DNA of 10,169 nucleotides, taken from the NCBI GenBank assembly GCA_005793025.1, contig SXQI01000264.1:1-10169 (forward strand). The letters are read 5' to 3'. Below the pieces are notes generated by a model that did no database searches, was not told where the DNA came from, and worked only from the letters and a program-made list of their open reading frames with translations. This document shows positions 1 through 7,701 of the stretch, one piece after another. How positions within the stretch are numbered: the stretch's first letter is position 1; every line of letters starts with the position of its first letter. A program made the translations under genes and the position numbers. The stretch comes from Verrucomicrobiales bacterium (GTDB lineage: Bacteria; Verrucomicrobiota; Verrucomicrobiia; Limisphaerales; SXQI01).

Positions 1-135
1 CTCACAGCGGATTCCACTGCTCAACAATTGTCACTCCTATTGACCACCACTCCAGACGACGATACGTCCCTTTATATCGATCCTCCCACGGAAAACGGCA
101 TGATTCAGGTCGCGATCCAGATGCGCACTGTCTGA
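1..135 (+). CDS. C-terminal fragment of an unknown plus-strand protein (5' end outside the window)
   Basis: Frame 1 of the plus strand is open from the first base for 44 codons and ends at a TGA (133-135). The predicted C-terminus contains the stretch LYIDPPTENGMIQVAIQMRT, which alternates polar and hydrophobic residues like a folded beta-rich domain end. The third plus-strand frame is also open here, but its translation is rich in Arg, His and Ser and looks like a shadow. The gene would converge on the M20 dipeptidase, with 26 bp between the two stop codons, a normal arrangement. No domain or function can be recognised from so short a piece, and it may turn out not to be coding. Confidence 0.5.
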   Translation, partial: LTADSTAQQLSLLLTTTPDDDTSLYIDPPTENGMIQVAIQMRTV

Positions 136-161
136 TACAGTCCTTCAAAACTTAAGTCCCG

Positions 162-1532
162 CTAGATGGACCCAAGTTCTTGCCAGAGCAACGCTCCCAT
201 CTTCATCCCTTTAGCGAAACAATCTAGATCGAATTTTTCGTTGGGTGAATGGGCGTTGTCATCCGGCAGCGCAAGCCCGAGCAGGAGCGTGTCCACCCCT
301 AGGATTCTCTTGAAGTCATTCACAATTGGAATCGATCCTCCTTCGCGTAGAAGAACGGGCTCATGGCCGAAGGCAATCCTCAACGCGCGCAACGCAGCTT
401 TTGCCTGATTGCTATCAGGAGAAACCAAGTAAGGTTCGCCGCCATGCGCCGGAGTGATCTGAAGTTTGACGGTCGCGGGACAAATGTCGCTTAAATGTTT
501 GAGTATCCTTTTCCGGACTACTTCAGGTTTCTGATCGGGAACCAATCGACAGGTGACTTTCGCACTGGCCCAGCTCGGTATGATGGTCTTGCTCCCCGCA
601 CCTTGGTAACCACTCGTCAAACCGTTGATTTCTAACGTTGGACGCGTTCCTCGTTGTTCCAATGCAGTGAATCCCTTTTCACCCATCAACTTCGGAACAC
701 CTAAAAACTTGGCTTCCTTTTTCGCGTCAAAGGGAAGTCGAGCCAACCCTCGGCGTTCCGTCGGTGTCAGATCGACCACCTCATCGTAGAATCCCGGAAT
801 GGTGATGTGTCCCACATCATCGCGAAGCTGAGCGAGGAGTTGGCAAAGCACCATCGCAGGATTATCCACCGAACCTCCGAACAAACCTGAATGCAAATCA
901 CGATTTGGCCCCAAGACTTTGAGTTCGAAAGCTACAATTCCTCGTAGAGCGCAAGTCAATGCGGGTTGTTTCAGGCTCGGGATTCCGGTATCGGAAATAA
1001 CCACCCCATCACATTTTAATTCCTTCTTTTTCGCCTTCAAAAACGCTGCGAGATGGTTCGATCCAATTTCCTCTTCCCCTTCGATGAGGAACGTCAGGTC
1101 GCACGGCAACTCAGTGCCTGTCTTGAGATAGGCTTCTACCGCGTTGAGATGAGCCACGTGTTGGCCTTTGTTATCGCTTGCACCTCGGCCGAAAAGCGAT
1201 CGACCTCGTTGGGTAGGTTCGAACGGCGGAGTTTTCCAAAGCTCGAATGGTTCAGGCGGCTGGACATCGTAATGCCCATAGACGAGATAGTGCGGTCGAC
1301 CTTTCCCAGCTTTCCGAGGGGTTCTCGCCACCATGATCGGATTACCCGGAGTGACATGAAGATCAGCCTCCAACCCGATCCCTCGGGCATGATCTCGGAT
1401 CCATTCCGCTGCCCGCTGCATGTCTGACGCATGGCTCGGTTGAGCCGAAACGCTCGGGATACTTACATAATCGCAGAGATCCCTGATGAATCGGGTGTTC
1501 TGCGCTTTTAGGTAATCAAAGACTGATCTCAT
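162..1532 (-). CDS. M20 family metallodipeptidase (dipeptidase/carnosinase-like)
   Basis: A 456-residue zinc-dependent peptidase of the M20 family (carboxypeptidase G2/ArgE/DapE/carnosinase superfamily). It probably hydrolyses dipeptides or related acylated amino acids in the cytoplasm, as no signal peptide is seen. The family landmarks are present in order: YGHYDVQP with metal ligand H87 and D89, GASDNKG with the bridging ligand D120, EGEEEIGS with the likely general base E154 and metal ligand E155, SDTG with D181, DLHSG with H214 of the lid domain, and NAHSPNE with the last ligand H428. The lid/dimerisation domain lies at roughly 195-355 and the length is typical. The ATG at 1530-1532 is 27 bp after the stop of the upstream lipoprotein gene, which suggests co-transcription; no clear ribosome binding site precedes it. 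The exact substrate cannot be read from sequence: family members act on Xaa-His, Cys-Gly or broad dipeptides. Confidence 0.93.
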   Translation of the reverse strand: MRSVFDYLKAQNTRFIRDLCDYVSIPSVSAQPSHASDMQRAAEWIRDHARGIGLEADLHVTPGNPIMVARTPRKAGKGRPHYLVYGHYDVQPPEPFELWKTPPFEPTQRGRSLFGRGASDNKGQHVAHLNAVEAYLKTGTELPCDLTFLIEGEEEIGSNHLAAFLKAKKKELKCDGVVISDTGIPSLKQPALTCALRGIVAFELKVLGPNRDLHSGLFGGSVDNPAMVLCQLLAQLRDDVGHITIPGFYDEVVDLTPTERRGLARLPFDAKKEAKFLGVPKLMGEKGFTALEQRGTRPTLEINGLTSGYQGAGSKTIIPSWASAKVTCRLVPDQKPEVVRKRILKHLSDICPATVKLQITPAHGGEPYLVSPDSNQAKAALRALRIAFGHEPVLLREGGSIPIVNDFKRILGVDTLLLGLALPDDNAHSPNEKFDLDCFAKGMKMGALLWQELGSI

Positions 1533-1559
1533 AAATCAATACGAGGTTTTTCACGAATC

Positions 1560-4253
1560 CTAATCGTCATCATCATCCACTTCGTGAACGGCCCACGCAG
1601 GATACTTGGCTTTTGATCCTTTCTGTGCATGCCAGAGAATTCGGTTCAAAAGATCCTCGGGACACCGATCAATCTCCCGGAAATTGAGCTTCGCAGAGGC
1701 TTCTGCATACCGACGCTGTAAGGAATCATGGAGTGTGTGCGCGGGTGGGTTAACCTCATCGAGTGAAATGTTGTTGGTCACCGTATTGAATGGCGCAAAA
1801 TTTGGCTTGTCGGTAAAACATTCCCTCATCGGCCTAGCACCCGCATCCATCTGGTTCATTGGCGGCAAACCGAGCATCAATTCCATCGTTCGCAGGAGAC
1901 TGGGTTGGGCGTAGTTGACACTCACGACAGCTCCACGCTTCGTATAAGGACTCGCAACGTAAGCCGTGGTTCGATAACCCGTCACATGATCCCAACCGTC
2001 TTGAGGATCATCCTCGATCGCAAAAACACATGAGTCCTTCCAAAAAATACTCTTACTCAAGGCTTCTACAATTTGACCCATCGCCAGATCATTATCCGCT
2101 ACATAAGCTCCCGGAGTCGGCTTGCCTGCACTCGTCCCGGAGGTGTGATCATTGGGAAGGCAGATGATGATTAAATTGGGCATCTCCCCTTTTTTCTCGA
2201 ACTCCTTAAGATCCTCGATAAAACGTGCAGCACGAATCACATCCGGCACATCCATATCCCAACCGACCGTGTTCGTCGCGAGCACTCCTCGAATGGATTC
2301 AATGGACGGACGCGAACTAACTCTAGTCAGTCCGGTTTTCTGTTTGAAATCGCGGTAGTAATCGGCGAATTGTGGGGATCCCACTCGGTTCGTGTCGGTC
2401 CATCCACAGGTGCTCGTAGCAAACTCGCCATAGATGCGAAGCGTTTTGTTATGGGCCAGCACGTTATCCCAAATAAATCCAGAGGGTGCATAGGCTAGCG
2501 CATCCACATCAGCGTCCTCCATTCCGTCCGGGTAACTCCTTGGAAAACCTGCAAACGATTTTTCCATCACATCTGTCGCAAAAGCCGTCGTCGCCCATTG
2601 ATGGCCATCCGCGCTCAAAATCCCTGAGCAATAGGTGTTATCCAACAAGACAAATTCCCGCACAAGCTTATGTTGGTTGGGGGTGAATTTCTCTCCAAAC
2701 GCGCACAGTTCCGCGTTGCCATTGCCTTGAGGGAGATCCCCGAAAACCTGATCGTAAGTTCGGTTTTCCTTGATGATATACACCACATGATTGATCAGTG
2801 ATGGTTCTCCCACCCGTTCTGGCACTGCGACCGCTGCGATTCCCGGTCTCGGAGGTAGTTGCGATGCCTCGACAACAGCTCGTCGATAGTTGTGGTGAAC
2901 CAGCTTTGTATAATTCTTCAGTTGAGCCGGCACAGGTTTTTTGAGAAGTGAAACCGTCCCAAAATACTGGTGTGTTTGGAACTTCGCAGGCTCCCCAGAT
3001 TTCGGCCGTCGTCCGGACCCCCAACCCTTGATGTTCGCGACATAAAGGGAGTCGCGTGACTGATCAAATACAATGGCTCCGGGATACCAGCCGGTGGGGA
3101 TCAGCCCAGTTAATTTAGACCGCCCGGGTCGGAAAAGGACTGAGCCGATGGCATTCTGAGTCCCGTTGCAGACATAAAGTTCACGGCCACTACTGTCGAA
3201 AACGAGAGCATTAGGACTGGCACCAAAGGGGTCACCTTCGGCCCATTTCATCGAAATTGTTTCGATGACCCGATCTGTTTTGGTGTCAATCACACTGAGG
3301 TTGTCACTGTTCGCATTTGCAACAACCACATGTTTTCCACTAGGAGCCACCGCCAATGCTGAAGCATGCAATCCGACCATGACCTCTCCAGTGACTAGGC
3401 CTTTGCTTAGGTCGATAACACTCACCGAACCTTCGTTCGCAATGTGTCGCACTGGATCCACTCGCACCCGAGCACCGATTCCAATAGGTCCTGTCAACAC
3501 TCCTGCTTCAACGCGTCGCCCACCCCAATTGCTCACATACGCTTTAGTCCCTACCAAAACCACGTCGTAAGGTGCATTCCCCACTTCAAATTCCCGAAGG
3601 ATCTTTCCGGAGGGAATTTCGATCTCCAACAGTTGGTTCGACAAATTGAGCACCACGTAAAGCCTCTGGCCGTCAGGGGAAATGATTAAGCCCGATGGAA
3701 TATTCTTCTTGCGCATTAATGCAGGGACTCCAGGCAAAGCAATGGTGTGCGATGGTGTCACACGTTGATCCGAACCTACCGAAAACACCTTGATGCTTCC
3801 GTTGACGTTCGCCAGATAGAGGGACTTTCCGTCCGGAGCAAAAACCAATCCCGTGTAGCTCACTTGCCCTTCCGTGTCCGGCTTCAAGAGGTGCGAGGAA
3901 ACTGCTGGATCTGCTGTCGTGATTCCCTCCGGTGGAAGGGCCACACGCTGACGAATTTCCCCGCTTTCCGGATCGATAATGACGACCTCGGAGGTTTTCC
4001 CGGTCACAGCAACCGAACGGCCATCGGGACTAAGAGCAATCGCTTGGGGTCGGAGTCCCGGCAACTCCACTTGTCGTCCTGCTGGTGTTACAATTTGGTT
4101 TACCGGCAATACCACCCCATTGGTTCCCAACGGATTCACGGGATCAGTCGCGGACCACCGAGGGAGAGATAAATCTGGGGTCGGTGAGCAACCCATTAAC
4201 GCACACACCATCAAGCCGAGCTTCGAGTGTTTCAGGAAAACTGGAATGTTCAT
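1560..4253 (-). CDS. Lipoprotein with YncE-like beta-propeller fused to an alkaline phosphatase-like phosphoesterase domain
   Basis: A protein of 897 residues when started at the ATG at 4251-4253. The longer open frame begins at a TTG (4266-4268) five codons upstream, and neither start has a clear ribosome binding site; the ATG gives a compact lipoprotein signal. That signal has lysines at 8 and 11, a hydrophobic core and the lipobox LMGC with Cys22, so the mature protein is probably membrane-anchored outside the cytoplasm. Residues about 65-440 carry repeated propeller blades (LSPDGRSVAV, FAPDGKSLYLAN, ISPDGQRLYVV, VAPSGKHVVVAN, FDSSGRELYVCN), as in YncE/YVTN proteins. Residues about 487-815 resemble the phosphoesterase/phospholipase C-acid phosphatase family: KENRTYDQVFGD, LPNDHTSG, ADNDLAMG, EDDPQDGWDH and ASPYTKRG contain the usual acidic and histidine positions. 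The protein ends in five aspartates. The combination matches proteins annotated as bifunctional YncE family/alkaline phosphatase family. The substrate is unknown. Confidence 0.88.
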   Translation of the reverse strand: MNIPVFLKHSKLGLMVCALMGCSPTPDLSLPRWSATDPVNPLGTNGVVLPVNQIVTPAGRQVELPGLRPQAIALSPDGRSVAVTGKTSEVVIIDPESGEIRQRVALPPEGITTADPAVSSHLLKPDTEGQVSYTGLVFAPDGKSLYLANVNGSIKVFSVGSDQRVTPSHTIALPGVPALMRKKNIPSGLIISPDGQRLYVVLNLSNQLLEIEIPSGKILREFEVGNAPYDVVLVGTKAYVSNWGGRRVEAGVLTGPIGIGARVRVDPVRHIANEGSVSVIDLSKGLVTGEVMVGLHASALAVAPSGKHVVVANANSDNLSVIDTKTDRVIETISMKWAEGDPFGASPNALVFDSSGRELYVCNGTQNAIGSVLFRPGRSKLTGLIPTGWYPGAIVFDQSRDSLYVANIKGWGSGRRPKSGEPAKFQTHQYFGTVSLLKKPVPAQLKNYTKLVHHNYRRAVVEASQLPPRPGIAAVAVPERVGEPSLINHVVYIIKENRTYDQVFGDLPQGNGNAELCAFGEKFTPNQHKLVREFVLLDNTYCSGILSADGHQWATTAFATDVMEKSFAGFPRSYPDGMEDADVDALAYAPSGFIWDNVLAHNKTLRIYGEFATSTCGWTDTNRVGSPQFADYYRDFKQKTGLTRVSSRPSIESIRGVLATNTVGWDMDVPDVIRAARFIEDLKEFEKKGEMPNLIIICLPNDHTSGTSAGKPTPGAYVADNDLAMGQIVEALSKSIFWKDSCVFAIEDDPQDGWDHVTGYRTTAYVASPYTKRGAVVSVNYAQPSLLRTMELMLGLPPMNQMDAGARPMRECFTDKPNFAPFNTVTNNISLDEVNPPAHTLHDSLQRRYAEASAKLNFREIDRCPEDLLNRILWHAQKGSKAKYPAWAVHEVDDDDD

Positions 4254-4283
4254 AAGGTTGCGATTCAACAGTGATTAGGTCAC

Positions 4284-4312
4284 AGCAAAACAATTGTGCT
4301 ACCCCTTGTCAA
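4284..4312 (-). promoter_or_regulatory. Possible promoter for the propeller-phosphoesterase lipoprotein gene
   Basis: The 93-bp gap between the DUF6797-like gene and the lipoprotein gene holds a perfect -35 hexamer TTGACA (4307-4312). After a 17-bp spacer comes a poor -10, TTTGCT (4284-4289, 3 of 6 matches to consensus). The small palindrome ACAATTGT (4290-4297) lies at the end of the spacer. If used, transcription would start about 25-30 bases before the ATG. The weak -10 makes this tentative; the gene may instead be read through from upstream. Confidence 0.25.
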
Positions 4313-4346
4313 TGGAAGATGTTTTCAGCATCGTTCAGGCACAAAT

Positions 4347-6575
4347 TCAGGGATTACTGGCACCGCTAGGGAACCTGTGAATCGTCCCATAGACTTGTCC
4401 GACGCTCGCGGTTCCAGTGGCAGCATTCAGACTATATTTCAGTTCCCACTGCATCACCGTCCGTATATTTGGAATCTCGACAAACACACTTCGACCGTCG
4501 GGCAGTAATTTGGCGGTCTTGATATCCAGCGTATCGCGGCCCTCCTTCTCGGGATTGGTCACCGAGTAGTCAGCTGATCCGTATTCTTTTGTGTAACGAT
4601 AATTCCAGTGCGAATACGCGAAGCTACCTGCATCCTCGGCTGTCGTGCGATCCAATGGACCGCTGAACTTGATCTGAAGTCCATTTGTTTTTGCGTGGAC
4701 TTCAATAGGCAGTAGCGTCTGCTTACCTGTGTATCGAACACGCTGCAGCGAGCCATCCCGTGCCGCACTGCTTTGCCAACCCGTCGATCCTGCCACATAC
4801 ATCTGTCCATCCTTTGGGTTGAACGTCGCCCGCATCGCTCCAGAGAGGAATCGTCCGGGAATCTGGGTAATCGCACCCTGTGCAACACCGTCCACCACCT
4901 CGCGCATGACTAGAAACTGGGAACATCGCCCGAAAGAAAAATGGAGCATTTGGTTTTGTAACGGCCCCCATTTGTCGCTGGTGACCCAAACTTGGCTGCC
5001 GCTCGAATTGTCCACGCGATGCGGGATCCAGCAAAGCGGAAGGTCATACCCGAGTGATCTTCCGGGTGCTGGTTTCGGCCCTCCAAAGCCGTACCATCCT
5101 CCCACTTTTGCTTCGGCAAGGAGGCTCGATGGTGTCCATGTCCCCTGTTGTGGAGCGACGGTGATGATTTTTCCGTCCGGACTTACCCCCATTCCATTCG
5201 GATTCCTCCAACCCGTCGCGAGAGTTTCCTTTGATCGCCCATCTGCTGAAACGCGATGAACCCCGTCTGGATCCACATAATACAGATTCCCCGCATCGTC
5301 TTTCTCCAAACTTGTTACATAATCGTGCCCCCCAGTCGATGTGTGGATGCCGTTGAAATAATTTTCGTAAAAGTCAGCCTCTCCATCGCCATTTTGATCA
5401 TGCAACCTTGTGATCTGATCTCGACCCAGAACAAAAATCTCACCATCTCGAACCGTCAAACCGAGGGGTTGAAAAAGTCCGGTTGCAAATCGTTTCCAAA
5501 CCAATCTTTCGAGAGCTTCATCGATTCCAGACACAAGCCAGACATCTCCGTGAATCGTGGACACCACCGCGCGCCCATCTGGTAAAAATCCTACGCCCGA
5601 AGTGAACATCAAAGCCTTCCAAGGATTCTCATAGGGCACCGTGAGTGTGTCGATCACGTATGCCTCAGAAGCCAGACTTCGTTGTCCACGTGTCGTGATC
5701 GCAGGCCAATGAACTACTCCGGGTTTCTTGAGGGCGTCCAATCCCTCAGGCACTTTGCTGGCTTGCAACCATGAGTAAAACAGCGGCAGATCTGATTCAA
5801 CGAAAGTTCCCCAACAAATCTTTAATGAACTCCCAGCCGATCGGGGCCCCAGTTGTAATTTTACCAACTCATTCTCGAAAACCCAAGTTGCCTCACTATT
5901 TCCCATCGTCGCCGCGACCATCACAAGGCCATCCTTCCGCAACATAGAGAAACTGATCCCTTCCCTGTTCTCCGACGAAAATTTGCGTCCACCGCTCCCC
6001 CACAAGGTCATAGCTAACGGTTTTGGATGGGCAGAAAACTCCATCGTCCGGACAAAAACTTCCCTCTCCCCCGCCCGTCCATGCCAAGGGGACTCAGAAA
6101 CTTGAACCTCATCCACAGTATAATCGAGAACCACTCTGTCTCCGTGGGTTCTTAACCCACCCCACCGAACCGGAAGCTCTCCCCAACTTGGAGCGGGTTG
6201 TGAAATAAATGCCACTTCCCCATCGGGAAGTGGTGAATCAATCAGCCCGTAACGGCCCGGTCTAAACTTGAGAAACCCTCCCGTCCAACCACCACGCAGT
6301 GTCGCCGTTTCGGTATCATAAACGACTGTAGCTTTCTCCCCAACACGCACCGATAGGCCTTTTGCAATTACCCCATTGGACAACGGGAGAACTGAGCTAT
6401 GAAACCTCCCCAAATCAGTTTGATTCCAACGCCCATCGACCCAGTCCGACTCCTTCTGTGTGTCAGGAACCTTCCCAGTCGGCGTAGATTGAGCCCGGGC
6501 TACTGGAGCCAAGGTCACCAAAAACAGAATCGACAACCCAATGACGACATTCCCTCCGAATTTTAGTGGATTCAT
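4347..6575 (-). CDS. Secreted DUF6797-like protein with a sorbosone dehydrogenase-type beta-propeller
   Basis: A 742-residue protein starting at the ATG at 6573-6575. It has a clear Sec signal peptide: a lysine near the start, a hydrophobic run at about 9-24, and likely cleavage after ARA at residue 29. Residues about 45-300 resemble the N-terminal DUF6797 domain of planctomycetal and verrucomicrobial exported proteins; this is recognised from general appearance (WVDGRWNQTDLGRFHSSV, GGWTGGFLKFRPGRYG) and was not searched. Residues about 315-620 look like a six-bladed glucose/sorbosone dehydrogenase-type propeller, with blade segments such as FLPDGRAVVST, LGLTVRDGEIFVLG and MGVSPDGKIITVAP, and a calcium-loop-like DQNGDGEADF at 393-402. 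Residues about 621-735 form a beta-sandwich-like tail. No CxxCH heme-c motif is present. It could be a PQQ-type oxidoreductase or only a binding scaffold. It lies 64 bp after pheA and 93 bp before the lipoprotein gene. Confidence 0.82.
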   Translation of the reverse strand: MNPLKFGGNVVIGLSILFLVTLAPVARAQSTPTGKVPDTQKESDWVDGRWNQTDLGRFHSSVLPLSNGVIAKGLSVRVGEKATVVYDTETATLRGGWTGGFLKFRPGRYGLIDSPLPDGEVAFISQPAPSWGELPVRWGGLRTHGDRVVLDYTVDEVQVSESPWHGRAGEREVFVRTMEFSAHPKPLAMTLWGSGGRKFSSENREGISFSMLRKDGLVMVAATMGNSEATWVFENELVKLQLGPRSAGSSLKICWGTFVESDLPLFYSWLQASKVPEGLDALKKPGVVHWPAITTRGQRSLASEAYVIDTLTVPYENPWKALMFTSGVGFLPDGRAVVSTIHGDVWLVSGIDEALERLVWKRFATGLFQPLGLTVRDGEIFVLGRDQITRLHDQNGDGEADFYENYFNGIHTSTGGHDYVTSLEKDDAGNLYYVDPDGVHRVSADGRSKETLATGWRNPNGMGVSPDGKIITVAPQQGTWTPSSLLAEAKVGGWYGFGGPKPAPGRSLGYDLPLCWIPHRVDNSSGSQVWVTSDKWGPLQNQMLHFSFGRCSQFLVMREVVDGVAQGAITQIPGRFLSGAMRATFNPKDGQMYVAGSTGWQSSAARDGSLQRVRYTGKQTLLPIEVHAKTNGLQIKFSGPLDRTTAEDAGSFAYSHWNYRYTKEYGSADYSVTNPEKEGRDTLDIKTAKLLPDGRSVFVEIPNIRTVMQWELKYSLNAATGTASVGQVYGTIHRFPSGASNP

Positions 6576-6639
6576 GAAAAATCAAACAAATGGCATCTCG
6601 AAACGCTGCGAAGCGCGTGTTTATTAAGTTCGGATTCCT

Positions 6640-7701
6640 CTAGTCTGTGTTGGGGTAGGACCCAAGAACTTTGAGGAAATTACATTCCTTGGTAATTTCT
6701 TCCACCGCCTTCGCAAGTTTCTTTCCGAGAATATGCCCATCGCAATCGACAAAGAAAAAATACTCCCATGCTTTACGCTTGTTGGGGCGAGATTCGATTT
6801 TTGTCATATTCAATCGGTAACGACGAAACGGTGCCAACGCTCGATGCAACGCCCCTACTTCATGATTGATACTCAGCATCAGACTAGTCCGATCCTGAGT
6901 TGTAGGTGGAGCACATTGGCGTCCCAGAACGAGAAACCTAGTGGCATTGTTGGGATTATCTTGGATCTCCTGTTCGAGAATTCTCAGTCGATAACGCTCT
7001 GCCGCGAGTGCGCTTGCGATGGCGGCAGACTTAGGTGTCGCTGCTGCCAATTCAGCAGCCCGAGTGGTTGAAGACGCTTCAATAATCTCCACCTCGGGCA
7101 GATTCGCCTGCAACCAGTGCCTACACTGGCCCAAGGGTTGAGGATGCGTAAAAAGTTTTCGAATCTCTGACAACTCTTCTTTGCCAATCAAACATTGTTG
7201 GATCGACAGGACGATTTGCGCCACGATCTTCAAATCGCTGTCCACAAACATATCAAGTGTGTGGGTAACAACCCCTTCGGTGCTGTTTTCCACAGGCACA
7301 ACCCCGTAATCAGCACGACCACAGGCAACCTCATTAAAAACTTCCGCAATTGTTTTGTGTGCCGAGTAGCTCAGGCTGGATCCAAATTTGTGGATCGCTG
7401 CTTGATGAGTAAATGTGGCTTCCGGCCCGAGATACGCGATGGTCATCGTTTTCTCCAATGACAAAGCACTCGACATAATCTCTCGATAAATCGCACGGAG
7501 CGAATCATCGGTAATCGGACCTTGATTCAACTTGCAAATCCGACGAAGGACCGCGAGTTCGCGATGCGGAGCATAAATCTCCTCCCCAGCCTTCAGCTTA
7601 ATCGCTCCGATCTCGAGAACATGCTCTGTCCGTTTGTTCAGGAGTTTCACAATCTCCTGATCAAGCGCGTCTATTGCTTTGCGATGTTCCAAAAGGCTCA
7701 T
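6640..7701 (-). CDS. pheA: Bifunctional chorismate mutase/prephenate dehydratase (P-protein)
   Basis: A 353-residue cytoplasmic enzyme that converts chorismate to prephenate and then to phenylpyruvate, the committed branch of phenylalanine synthesis. Residues 1-85 form the AroQ-type chorismate mutase helices, with R7, R24, K35 and R47 in the positions of the E. coli active-site residues. Residues about 86-265 are the prephenate dehydratase domain: YLGPEATFTHQAA at 90-102, VPVENSTEGVV at 135-145, and the catalytic T254-R255-F256 motif in NNATRFLVLG. Residues about 270-350 are the regulatory ACT domain with GALH at 283-286 and ESRP at 303-306, the sites tied to phenylalanine feedback inhibition. 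All three modules look intact. The ATG overlaps the scpB stop in the sequence ATGA, implying translational coupling. A purine-rich GAGGA lies 12 bases before the start, the best ribosome-binding-like site in the window though rather distant. No leader peptide or attenuator is visible. Confidence 0.97.
   Translation of the reverse strand: MSLLEHRKAIDALDQEIVKLLNKRTEHVLEIGAIKLKAGEEIYAPHRELAVLRRICKLNQGPITDDSLRAIYREIMSSALSLEKTMTIAYLGPEATFTHQAAIHKFGSSLSYSAHKTIAEVFNEVACGRADYGVVPVENSTEGVVTHTLDMFVDSDLKIVAQIVLSIQQCLIGKEELSEIRKLFTHPQPLGQCRHWLQANLPEVEIIEASSTTRAAELAAATPKSAAIASALAAERYRLRILEQEIQDNPNNATRFLVLGRQCAPPTTQDRTSLMLSINHEVGALHRALAPFRRYRLNMTKIESRPNKRKAWEYFFFVDCDGHILGKKLAKAVEEITKECNFLKVLGSYPNTD

Noticed and set aside
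1136..1432. Alternative 98-codon open frame inside the M20 dipeptidase gene on the same strand
   Set aside because: It is a shifted frame fully inside a gene with all catalytic motifs intact; the translation has no recognisable domain.
4254..4268. TTG start extending the lipoprotein by five residues
   Set aside because: The ATG at 4251-4253 gives a shorter, more typical lipoprotein signal and there is no ribosome binding site favouring the TTG. The difference is small and not proven.
4729..5259. 176-codon plus-strand open frame opposite the DUF6797-like gene
   Set aside because: It is antisense to a well-supported coding region, with a Pro/Arg/Ser-rich translation and no motif; a shadow frame.
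6600..6625. Possible terminator hairpin between pheA and the DUF6797-like gene
   Set aside because: The repeat-like AAACGC...GTGTTT pairs only about six bases with a wobble and interior mismatches, and has no adjacent T-run; too weak to call.
6576..6640. Possible promoter with TAATAA as -10 in front of the DUF6797-like gene
   Set aside because: No acceptable -35 sequence lies at 16-18 bp upstream.
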